In this document: one piece after another, positions 33,406-40,500 of the stretch
Layout of the letters: the number at the start of each line of letters is the position of its first letter
How positions within the stretch are numbered: position 1 is the first letter of the stretch
Source: Ruminiclostridium sp.
Lineage (GTDB): Bacteria; Bacillota; Clostridia; Oscillospirales; Ruminococcaceae
Length of the DNA: 40,500 bases
NCBI GenBank assembly: GCA_017941355.1
Contig: JAGAWN010000186.1
Coordinates: 1-40,500 of the forward strand
Direction of reading: 5' to 3'
Made by a program: the position numbers and the translations under genes
The notes under the pieces: model-generated
Told to the model about the DNA's origin: nothing
What the model saw: only the letters and a program-made list of their open reading frames with translations
Database searches by the model: none

Positions 33406-33431
33406 ATGATATACAATATGTTGTATATCAT
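33406..33431. promoter_or_regulatory. Palindromic operator-like site
   Basis: ATGATATACAA, a 4-base spacer TATG, and TTGTATATCAT form a perfect 11-bp inverted repeat of the size and style of a dimeric repressor or XRE-type operator. It lies about 90 bases upstream of the -10 box of the second protease gene. Confidence 0.65.
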
Positions 33432-33515
33432 TGCAGAAAATTAACCGGGATATTTATGCAAAATGTAGAAATAAAGTCACGCATACAAAAAAAGCTTTTA
33501 ATCCCGTTTCGGATG

Positions 33516-33524
33516 TGATATAAT
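33516..33524 (+). promoter_or_regulatory. Extended -10 promoter of the second protease gene
   Basis: TGA immediately precedes TATAAT (33519-33524); the -35 position is poor (TTTTAA). The extended -10 matches that of the first protease gene. Confidence 0.7.
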
Positions 33525-33595
33525 ATTTATGGTGTATGTTCAGCCGGAAGACGGACATACGCCGGAATGATCCGATATTGGAAGGAAGGAAAACA

Positions 33596-36205
33596 ATGAA
33601 CAAAAAATTTCTGAAATTTACGGCGGGCGCGGTTGCGGTAATGCTCGCCGCGGCTGAAAGTGTGCCGGTCTATGCGGCAAAAAGCGCACTTACCGCGAAA
33701 GATTTCGTGAATGCTATCCACGAAAACGATCTGCTGCTGGATAAGAATAAGCGCGAGGATGATGAGCTTACTCCGACGAAAGTGGGTGACAGATCTCCCG
33801 TTGTGGATACTTCCGCACTTCCGTCAAAGTTCGATCTCAGGGACGTTGACGGCAAGAACTTCGTTTCCCCGGTAAAGGACCAGTCACCGTTCGGTACCTG
33901 CTGGAGCTTCGGTGCTACTGCGGCGGCGGAAACCAGCATCGCATACGCAAAGGATCACGACTACAATGCCGAGACAGGCAGCGAAGAGGACAATCTGTAC
34001 GACCTGTCGGAAAAGCAGCTCGCTTGGTTCGCATATACGGCGCTCCCGCAGGACGTACGGGGATTCGCTTCCCAGGCAGGCGAGGGTTATCATCTTGTAG
34101 GCGAGGAGGATATGACGCTCGATGAGAGAACCAGCCTGATCTACAACATCGGCGGCGGAATGAACTACGCCACCACCGTGTATTCCGCGGGAATGGGTCC
34201 CGAACTTGAAGCGATCATGCCTTATGCGCCGACCACCGACAAGGAGTACCCGTGCAAGATGGTTATAGGCTGCAACGTAGGCGAGGACGGCTCGGTGAAA
34301 CAGGAAGATGTTTTTACCGATTACTATTACGGCGGTAGGATGACCAATGATGAAATAGCAGCCGAATGGACAGAAAAGGGCTATGAACCGGCAGATTTCA
34401 ATACGGTCAGAGAAATATACAATTTCGTTGTGGAGGGCGGCACAAAGCTTCCCGATTACACCGGAGAAGGGGAAAAGCTGTTCACGGTCATTGACACTGT
34501 CTCCTCGGGCGACTGGACGATAGACGAAGATATGAGGTTCCTGTCTTTCTACCACCTGAAAGACGGCAATCTTCTGCCCTCACCGGCGAGTGAGGACGAG
34601 AACGGCGCTTATGTGTTCAATCAGACAGGCGTTGACGCTATAAAGTCCGAGCTTGTGAACGGCAGAGCGGTGTCGATAGCTTTCAAAGCGGATCAGTCCC
34701 AGCCCGGCGAAACGCTCTCTGAGGACGGGGATCGCTTTATGAACTTTGTGGATAAGGACGGTAATTTCATCAATGACAGACTGGCGGAATACTGGACTCA
34801 CTATACTTACGATGTAAACTATGATCCCGACGACAAGAACTCCGTGAACGGTATTGTCGAAGCGAACCACGCGGTCTGCATAATCGGATATGACGACGAT
34901 TTCCCGAAAGAGTACTTCCGTGACCCCAAGGGTACATTAGGCGGAAACGGCGCGTTCCTTGTGAAGAACAGCTGGGGAAAAGTCAAGTACGACGATGACG
35001 GCAATATCACAAGCACATGGGGCAACGCCGGTACAGGCTGCTTCTGGCTCTCCTACTACGATCAGAGCCTTATTCTTCCCGAAAGCTTCGAGTTCGATAT
35101 GGACAACGATGACGCAGTGCGCAATATAGATATGTACGACTTTGTTGCGAGCTTCAGCAATACTTCTGTTGATTTTGACAGCGACGTATATATGGCGAAC
35201 GTGTTCACGGCGCAGAACAACTGCACTGTCCGCTTCATAGGTCTTGAGACTGCGGAAGCCGATACCGACGTGGAGTACAGCGTGTATGTTCTCGATGAGG
35301 GAGCGACAAGCCCTGTTGACGGCGTATGCGTGGCTACAGCGAATGAGCATTTCAACTACGCGGGCTATCATACCGTGGATCTCGGCAAGACCTGCTATAT
35401 CGGCGGCGGAATGAAGTATTCCGTAGTTGTAAAGGCTTCGGCAGGCGACAAGAGCAGCATCTTCTTCAACGAGCTTATCAATCCTTTCGGATACGACGAA
35501 GAGCTTACCAGAGAGACTCGCGGTGTTCCTTACTCAACAGCAATTGTGAACCCCGGCGAGAGCTTTATCGGTACCAGCCTTGACGATGCGAACGCGTGGA
35601 GCGACTGGTCGGATATCATTTCCGAACTGAGAACTCTCAACGCCGATCTCAACGACGACTGCTTCGAGTACGACAACTTTACGATAAGAAGCTATCCGCA
35701 GACCGAGGCTATCACAGTTCTGCATTTCCCTGATGATCTTGAAAAGGACACCTACAAAGTCGGAGAAACGATAACCGGTGTCATCATAGTCGAGAACAAC
35801 GGCTTCTACAAGTTTGACAAGGAAGACGAACTTAAACTTTATGTTACGATCGGTCAGAGCGATACCGAGCATCTCGTAGCGGAGATAAAGAAACTCGGAT
35901 TCGATCAGACCAAGACCTACACCTACAAGTACACCGTGACCGAAAAGGACGCTGCCGCAGGCGAGATCGCAAGCACCGTCAAGGTGAAGATGATGGGTGA
36001 GGATCTCAATGAGTTCGCGCTCTTCGATGATACTTACACTTACACCGTCAATGTTCTTCCTGCCGAGTCCGACACCGATGCGGCTGTTTCCGTGGAGTCC
36101 GAGTCTCCCGACAAGAACCCCGCTACCGGCACAGAGATCTTCTCCGTTGCAATTCTCGCGGGCGCTGCCGCTGCTGTTGCGTTCGTAAGCAGAAAACGCA
36201 GATAA
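33596..36205 (+). CDS. Second sortase-anchored papain-like surface protease (tandem paralogue)
   Basis: An 869-residue paralogue of the preceding gene, with the same plan: signal peptide (MNKKFLKFTAGAVAVMLAA to VYA-AKS), papain residues Q96, C102 in TCWSFG, H425 in NHAVCIIGYDDD and N458 in VKNSWG, a lectin-like domain, an Ig-like module, and a C-terminal NPATG (841-845) with hydrophobic segment and RKRR. The region between C102 and H425 differs most between the two, suggesting different substrates. Q-S-P-F-G-T-C is closer to the papain consensus than in the first copy. It has a separate promoter with an upstream palindrome. The ATG at 33596 follows GGAAGGAAGG. Confidence 0.92.
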   Translation: MNKKFLKFTAGAVAVMLAAAESVPVYAAKSALTAKDFVNAIHENDLLLDKNKREDDELTPTKVGDRSPVVDTSALPSKFDLRDVDGKNFVSPVKDQSPFGTCWSFGATAAAETSIAYAKDHDYNAETGSEEDNLYDLSEKQLAWFAYTALPQDVRGFASQAGEGYHLVGEEDMTLDERTSLIYNIGGGMNYATTVYSAGMGPELEAIMPYAPTTDKEYPCKMVIGCNVGEDGSVKQEDVFTDYYYGGRMTNDEIAAEWTEKGYEPADFNTVREIYNFVVEGGTKLPDYTGEGEKLFTVIDTVSSGDWTIDEDMRFLSFYHLKDGNLLPSPASEDENGAYVFNQTGVDAIKSELVNGRAVSIAFKADQSQPGETLSEDGDRFMNFVDKDGNFINDRLAEYWTHYTYDVNYDPDDKNSVNGIVEANHAVCIIGYDDDFPKEYFRDPKGTLGGNGAFLVKNSWGKVKYDDDGNITSTWGNAGTGCFWLSYYDQSLILPESFEFDMDNDDAVRNIDMYDFVASFSNTSVDFDSDVYMANVFTAQNNCTVRFIGLETAEADTDVEYSVYVLDEGATSPVDGVCVATANEHFNYAGYHTVDLGKTCYIGGGMKYSVVVKASAGDKSSIFFNELINPFGYDEELTRETRGVPYSTAIVNPGESFIGTSLDDANAWSDWSDIISELRTLNADLNDDCFEYDNFTIRSYPQTEAITVLHFPDDLEKDTYKVGETITGVIIVENNGFYKFDKEDELKLYVTIGQSDTEHLVAEIKKLGFDQTKTYTYKYTVTEKDAAAGEIASTVKVKMMGEDLNEFALFDDTYTYTVNVLPAESDTDAAVSVESESPDKNPATGTEIFSVAILAGAAAAVAFVSRKRR

Positions 36206-36288
36206 CGCCGGTTGTAATAAGATTATCGGTGTATCCGATGCATTCCGGATATATTGATATATAAATTTATTCAAAGGAGTATTATAAC

Positions 36289-38091
36289 ATGAACAAAAGA
36301 CTCAAAAGAACGATCAGCGCCGTGCTTGCAAGTGCAGTAATGCTCACTGCGATGACAGGCACACAGGTATTTGCCTCGGCGGACAGCACATCTGTTACCG
36401 CGACAGCAACAGCCGAAAAGACCTACAAAGTCGGAAGCAAGAGCGTAAACACTTATTTCTTTGCATACAGCGATCAGAAACAAAAGACAAAGCTTTACTT
36501 CATGAACGGAGTCAACGATGTTCCTTATATTGAGATCGATGACATGGTACAGTACCTGATAGCACTAATGCAAATGAAATATCAAGGGACCTACGATCTT
36601 AAGGTGGAAAAAGACGGCGATACCGTTACCCTCGCAAGAGAGAGCGGCTATACGGCAACGATCAACTTTGCCGATGACACCATTTTTTACTGGGATTTTG
36701 ACGGCTTCAACACAGCGGAAAGCAAGACTCTGATAGATATTATCCTCACGGTCTGGGATACTGCCGAGGGGATCACCGGACTGAAAACAGTCAAATCTAC
36801 CGAGCGCTACGGCACCCCCGTTACTATGAACGCGGCAGATTACGGCATAGATTTTGTTCGTAAGGGAGACAAGTATTACATACCCGTTCAGACCTTCTCC
36901 GATATATTCCTGTCACCCGGAATGTTAGGTGTGGCTCTCTATAACGGAAGATCTCTCATATTCTGTCGGGGAGAACAAGCAGAATTTTACGCTGGCGGCA
37001 AATACACCCAGCTCGGACAGGTGTATTACGGAAAGAACGGCAAGTACGCGAACAATAAGATCAGCGAGGAGCTTGCAGCATTCAGCGCGTGTGAGTTCTG
37101 CTTTGCAATGGATAATCTTTACGGATTGAGAGAAAAGCACAGTATAGACAGCTTCAAAACACTTTTACTGCAGAGAGAGTCCGGTTACAAGCTGTTTTCG
37201 ACAAAATCAAAGACAATAGACAGGGAGCTTCACTCGATAGTTACCGACGTCATTGATGACAGACACACCACTTATTCGATAAGTTCTTATGCTTCCGGAG
37301 TTGATTATGCAGATACTCTTGGTGAAAAATACGGCAGCGGATACGCTATAAGTACGATCGCCGACAGCTTCAATGCACATAGGACTGAAAGAGCAAAGTT
37401 TTATCCCGACGGTGTTCCCGCTTACGAAGAGGTCGGAGATACAGCATATATCACGTTCGACAAATTCGAAGTGGATATGGCATATATAGATCAACTCAAT
37501 TACGATGATCCGAGTACCATTGCGGGTACTTTCGGCGCGATCTCGTATGCGGTCAACAAGATAAACCGCAAGGACAGCCCCATAAAGAATGTTGTTCTTG
37601 ACCTTTCCTGCAATACCGGCGGAGGTGCTGACGCGGCAGTATTCACTATCGCCGCTTTCCTCGGCAAGGCAGGCATCAGCGTCGAAAACTCAAAGAGCGG
37701 CGCTCTCGTAACGAACTACTATAAGGCAGACACGAACTTCGACGGCAAATACAATTCCAAAGATACACTCGCAGGCAAGGGACTCAATCTCTTCTGCCTT
37801 GCCTCTCCGGTAAGCTTCTCCTGCGGAAACCTCGTTCCCTGCGTATTCAAGGAGGATCCTAATGTGTCCATAATCGGTCAGAAGTCCTCCGGCGGCGCTT
37901 GCACGGTAGGCACTATCTCCACGGCAACAGGCGCGGTAATGAACATTTCCAGCAACTTCCGCCTGAGCTACACAAAGAACGGTTCGTTCTATGACGTTGA
38001 CCAGGGTGCGGAGCCGGATTATGCAATTTCCAAGCTCGAACATTTCTATGACAGAGAGTGGCTCACAAACTACATCGACTCGCTTGCATGA
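36289..38091 (+). CDS. Secreted S41-like peptidase
   Basis: A 600-residue exported protein. The signal peptide begins MNKRLKRTISAVLASAVMLT and is cut near VFA-SAD. The N-terminal half contains a copper-amine-oxidase-N-like or similar beta region (YIEIDDMVQYLIAL to YYIPVQTFSDIFLSPG). The C-terminal half has the S41 fold: YITFDKFEVD, the segment NVVLDLSCNTGGGADAA, and PVSFSCGNLVP with a candidate serine near residue 511, then GQKSSGGACTVG. No PDZ domain or anchor is seen. AAAGGAG precedes the ATG. It is in line with the two C1 proteases and may be partly cotranscribed with the second. The catalytic assignment is moderate. Confidence 0.83.
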   Translation: MNKRLKRTISAVLASAVMLTAMTGTQVFASADSTSVTATATAEKTYKVGSKSVNTYFFAYSDQKQKTKLYFMNGVNDVPYIEIDDMVQYLIALMQMKYQGTYDLKVEKDGDTVTLARESGYTATINFADDTIFYWDFDGFNTAESKTLIDIILTVWDTAEGITGLKTVKSTERYGTPVTMNAADYGIDFVRKGDKYYIPVQTFSDIFLSPGMLGVALYNGRSLIFCRGEQAEFYAGGKYTQLGQVYYGKNGKYANNKISEELAAFSACEFCFAMDNLYGLREKHSIDSFKTLLLQRESGYKLFSTKSKTIDRELHSIVTDVIDDRHTTYSISSYASGVDYADTLGEKYGSGYAISTIADSFNAHRTERAKFYPDGVPAYEEVGDTAYITFDKFEVDMAYIDQLNYDDPSTIAGTFGAISYAVNKINRKDSPIKNVVLDLSCNTGGGADAAVFTIAAFLGKAGISVENSKSGALVTNYYKADTNFDGKYNSKDTLAGKGLNLFCLASPVSFSCGNLVPCVFKEDPNVSIIGQKSSGGACTVGTISTATGAVMNISSNFRLSYTKNGSFYDVDQGAEPDYAISKLEHFYDREWLTNYIDSLA

Positions 38092-38169
38092 GTGAGTAAT
38101 GGGGAAGCCTTCAGGCTGCGCTTTGAAGCATTTCGCGGCTGACGGGCAGACATTGATAATAACGCAGAA

Positions 38170-38197
38170 AACGCAGGACTCGTGTCCTGCGTTTTTT
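38170..38197 (+). terminator. Terminator after the S41-like gene
   Basis: AACGCAGGAC (38170-38179) pairs with GTCCTGCGTT (38184-38193), with a loop of four, and runs into TTTT. Confidence 0.93.
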
Positions 38198-38236
38198 ATG
38201 TAACTCTTACGGCGACAAAATCTCTTGCTATGATCG

Positions 38237-38265
38237 TTGACATTTCCCTCAGAATGCAATATAAT
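38237..38265 (+). promoter_or_regulatory. Promoter of the GH26 mannanase gene
   Basis: TTGACA (38237-38242), 17-bp spacer, TATAAT (38260-38265). Confidence 0.92.
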
Positions 38266-38307
38266 GAATATAAAAATACCTGTCTGTCACAGAAAGGAGT
38301 TCAAACA

Positions 38308-39276
38308 ATGAGCGACAAGCTGTACACGCCCGCAAACCCGGATTCGCAGAAATGTGTGGGGAATGTGCTTAAATTCCTGTCCGACATCACATACGACAGG
38401 ATAGTTACGGGTCAGCACACTCAGACCATGGCAATGGAGGAACTGCACCACATCAGGGATATCACCGGAAAGGAACCGGCTCTGCTGGGTTTTGAACTGC
38501 TGTCATACTCGCCGAACATCAACTATCTCGATACCGACGAGGAATGTATGACGGAAGTGACCGAGAATCACGGCACGCTGAAACGGGCGTGGGAATGGGC
38601 GGAGAAGAAAGGTCTGCTGACATTCACATGGCACTGGTTCTCGCCCCTCGGCGGACGCTCGAAATCCTTTTTCAGCGTGAACACCGATTTTGACGCGAGC
38701 CGTGCTGTGACAGACGGCACTCCCGAAAACAAGGCTCTGATCTCCGACATGGACGTTATGGCGGGACTGCTCCGTCCGTTCCGCGACAAGGGCATACCGA
38801 TACTGTGGAGACCGTTCCACGAGAACGAGGGCGGCTGGTTCTGGTGGGGAGCAAAGGGCGCGGACGCGGTAAAGAAGCTTTGGCGCATGATGTTTGAGCG
38901 CTACACCCGTGTGCATCATCTCGACAATCTGATATGGGTGTGGAATTCTCCGGCTCCGGACAATTATCCGGGCGACGATACCGTGGATATCATATCGAGG
39001 GATATGTACCCGGACAAGCACGTTCACACAAGTCAGAGCGAGATGTATCACGATCTTGTGAAGATCACCCGTCAGCCGAAAATAACGATCATCGGCGAGA
39101 CCGGCACTCTCCCCGACGCGGACGCTCTGCACAGCGAAAAGATAGGCTGGGCAAGCTATATGTCGTGGTCAAAGGAGTTCTGCCTAAGCGACGAATACAC
39201 AGCCCCTGAGTTTCTCAAAAGAACCTATCACAGTCCCAACGCCGTCACCCTCGATGACCTGCCGGAGCTTTACTGA
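38308..39276 (+). CDS. GH26 beta-mannanase, intracellular
   Basis: A 322-residue glycoside hydrolase of family 26, which cleaves beta-1,4-mannan. The acid/base glutamate is in WRPFHENEGGWFWWG (the usual family text is HEMNGGWFWWG) and the nucleophile glutamate in TIIGETGTL. Other landmarks are TGQHTQ near the N-terminus, TFTWHWFSP and YVSWSKEF-like SYMSWSKEF. There is no signal peptide, so it probably acts on imported manno-oligosaccharides. AGAAAGGAG precedes the ATG. The frame is open further upstream into the previous terminator, which is not credible as coding. Confidence 0.94.
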   Translation: MSDKLYTPANPDSQKCVGNVLKFLSDITYDRIVTGQHTQTMAMEELHHIRDITGKEPALLGFELLSYSPNINYLDTDEECMTEVTENHGTLKRAWEWAEKKGLLTFTWHWFSPLGGRSKSFFSVNTDFDASRAVTDGTPENKALISDMDVMAGLLRPFRDKGIPILWRPFHENEGGWFWWGAKGADAVKKLWRMMFERYTRVHHLDNLIWVWNSPAPDNYPGDDTVDIISRDMYPDKHVHTSQSEMYHDLVKITRQPKITIIGETGTLPDADALHSEKIGWASYMSWSKEFCLSDEYTAPEFLKRTYHSPNAVTLDDLPELY

Positions 39277-39319
39277 TAACAGACAGCCTTTGCTGTCGGC
39301 GGGGGAGAACCCACTCTTT

Positions 39320-39398
39320 CCAAAAAGGACTTTGCTCCGTATGTTTGTTTTCTGCAATTGGCGGGTGATCTGCCCCGCAGCCGTTATTGTCTGCCGGA
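39320..39398. repeat. Dispersed repeat, second type, copy 2
   Basis: CCAAAAAGGACTTTGCTCCG, then GGCGGGTGATCTGCCCCGCA and CCGTTATTGTCTGCCGGA; matches 33208-33285. Confidence 0.75.
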
Positions 39399-39515
39399 CT
39401 AAAATCCACTTTGATTTAGCAGAGGGCAGACCGTGTTACCGCTCAGTTTTTGTCATCAAACGCACGCTCTTTGCGCGGCATTGCCTTTATATGCAGCACA
39501 GATTAAAAAATTCCG

Positions 39516-39543
39516 GAAAACCGCAACGCACATTCCGGTTTTC
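39516..39543 (+). terminator. Possible terminator before the Nif11 genes
   Basis: GAAAACCG (39516-39523) pairs with CGGTTTTC (39536-39543), with a 12-base loop; TGCTTAT follows. The T-run is inside the stem. Confidence 0.5.
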
Positions 39544-39598
39544 TGCTTATATCAGTGAAAGGGAAAAGTGAAGAATTTCAGATTATTTTCCTCTTTTG

Positions 39599-39627
39599 TT
39601 GACTTATTGTATATTTTGTGATAAAAT
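39599..39627 (+). promoter_or_regulatory. Promoter of the Nif11 precursor genes
   Basis: TTGACT (39599-39604), 17-bp spacer ending in TGA (extended -10), TAAAAT (39622-39627). It leaves an untranslated leader of about 140 bases before the ATG at 39775. Confidence 0.8.
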
Positions 39628-39774
39628 ATAATAAAATTATTTGCATTAATAGCATTTCCGATACGGCGGTCAAACGGTCTGAACTTTGTTCTTTTCCATG
39701 CTGACGGCGGGCGAATGAACGCAGTATATCAGACAATTATCATAGAAACATTTTTACCCGGGAGGAACAAAACA

Positions 39775-40206
39775 ATGTCTAAAGAATCGGCAAAAGCGTT
39801 TGTACAGGCTATACTTAACGATGAAGAACTCAGACAACGCACAGAAAAAATGAAGCCCGAAGAAGCGATATCTCGCGCAATGGAAATGGGCTACGACTTC
39901 ACGCTCGATGAACTCAAAGGCGTTAAAGAAGAAGATGTCGAACTCTTCCCCGAAGAACTTGAAGCGGCAGCGGGGGGAGATAAAAAGAATGTCAATCAGC
40001 AAAAGTTTATCAATAAAGGTGTGAGGAAAGTACAGGAGGAGGAAAGCGAGCACTGTAATAATGATTTTAATGCCCCCTTACATAATTGGGTACCTACCGG
40101 TCACGAGGAAAGACCGGTTTTATGGGGCATATTCGGCGACTATACCAAAGGATATAATCTTTATAAATGCTCCCTCTGTGGCGCGACAAAGGATGAAAGA
40201 ACATAA
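39775..40206 (+). CDS. Nif11-type leader peptide with zinc-ribbon-like cargo
   Basis: A 143-residue precursor. Residues 1-68 are a Nif11-like leader (AFVQAILNDEELRQRTEKM, GYDFTLDELKGV, then EELEAAAGG), ending in a Gly-Gly (67-68) at which C39-type peptidase-transporters cut. The remaining 75 residues contain C26, H35 in LHNWVPTG, and C64 and C67 in YKCSLCGATK (numbered from the cut). This C...H...CxxC plan looks like a small zinc ribbon rather than a lanthipeptide-type core; only three cysteines are present. GGGAGG precedes the ATG. A second, similar gene follows at 24 bases. No processing enzyme is in the window. Confidence 0.85.
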   Translation: MSKESAKAFVQAILNDEELRQRTEKMKPEEAISRAMEMGYDFTLDELKGVKEEDVELFPEELEAAAGGDKKNVNQQKFINKGVRKVQEEESEHCNNDFNAPLHNWVPTGHEERPVLWGIFGDYTKGYNLYKCSLCGATKDERT

Positions 40207-40230
40207 GACAATACAACAGGAGGAATAAAA

Positions 40231-40500
40231 ATGTCAAAAGAAGCAGCATCAAAATTCGTACAGACTATACTTAACGATGCGGAACTCCGCATAAAGACAG
40301 CAGAAATAAAGCCCGAAGAAATAGTTCCGTTCGCAAAAGAAATGGGCTATGACTTCACGCTTGAAGAACTTAAAGAAGTTAAAGAAGAAGATATAGAACT
40401 CTCCCCGGAAGAGCTTGAAAGCGTGGCGGGGGGCGACAGTAAAGCCGTGCGTGATGGAATCAATCAGCACCAGAGATTTAGGAATAAGATTAATCAGGCA
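40231..40500 (+). CDS. Second Nif11-type leader peptide, cut by window end
   Basis: Ninety residues are visible and the frame is still open at the window edge. The leader (MSKEAASKFVQTILNDAELR, GYDFTLEELKEV, ELESVAGG) aligns without gaps with the first precursor and ends in Gly-Gly at 67-68. The start of the cargo (DSKAVRDGINQHQRFRNKI) resembles the first residues of the other cargo. AGGAGG precedes the ATG. It is in the same operon, so this looks like a tandem array of precursors. Confidence 0.88.
   Translation, partial: MSKEAASKFVQTILNDAELRIKTAEIKPEEIVPFAKEMGYDFTLEELKEVKEEDIELSPEELESVAGGDSKAVRDGINQHQRFRNKINQA

Noticed and set aside
1-40500. CRISPR array, rRNA genes, complete prophage or transposase gene
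   Set aside because: No regularly spaced repeats of CRISPR size, no rRNA sequence, and no integrase, structural phage or transposase gene was seen.

Overview
The window looks like chromosomal DNA from a strictly anaerobic, low-to-mid GC gut Firmicute of the Ruminococcus/Oscillospiraceae type. This rests on consensus sigma-A promoters with 17-bp spacers, strong AGGAGG-type ribosome binding sites, a formyl-tetrahydrofolate synthetase, a superoxide reductase plus flavodiiron protein for oxygen defence, a GH26 mannanase, sortase-type surface proteins and Nif11-type leader peptides. The species assignment is inference.

Layout. 1-778: 5' part of a D-lactate dehydrogenase gene (minus). 928-1596: four-tRNA operon (Val, Asp, Gly, Cys; minus) with its promoter and two identical terminators. 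1766-2806: two small membrane-associated proteins (DUF378; YtxH-like). 2916-6197: minus-strand operon of esterase, lysA, Nudix hydrolase and trmB, with a MITE-like element just upstream. 6559-8199: UPF0210 and ACT-domain pair (minus). 8405-11701: PHP phosphatase, Lrp/AsnC regulator, aminotransferase and ispE (plus). 11763-14306: Gls24/Asp23 protein, flavodoxin-like protein and FakA. 14371-16446: membrane EAL protein with a degenerate GGDEF domain. 16639-19771: queuosine operon queD-queE-folE-queC-queF behind a preQ1-I-like riboswitch. 19912-23040: orphan phage-type replication protein, superoxide reductase and a four-domain flavodiiron protein. 23041-23781: long non-coding, hairpin-rich stretch. 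23782-25167: rpiB-upp-small membrane protein. 25264-28835: small helical protein, tsaE-tsaB, then a second small helical-repeat protein and fhs. 29150-30439: 2-hydroxycarboxylate/citrate symporter. 30560-38091: two tandem exported papain-type proteases with NPATG cell-wall anchors and a secreted S41-like protease. 38308-39276: GH26 mannanase. 39775-40500: two tandem Nif11-type precursors, the second cut by the window end.

Most of the window is core metabolism in tight operons. The accessory and more interesting part is the right end: a surface proteolysis cluster followed by Nif11 leader peptides. The first of these carries an unusual cargo of about 75 residues with a C...H...CxxC zinc-ribbon-like pattern rather than a typical small RiPP core. 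No modification enzyme or exporter is inside the window. Intergenic regions share dispersed repeat families and several inverted-repeat elements.
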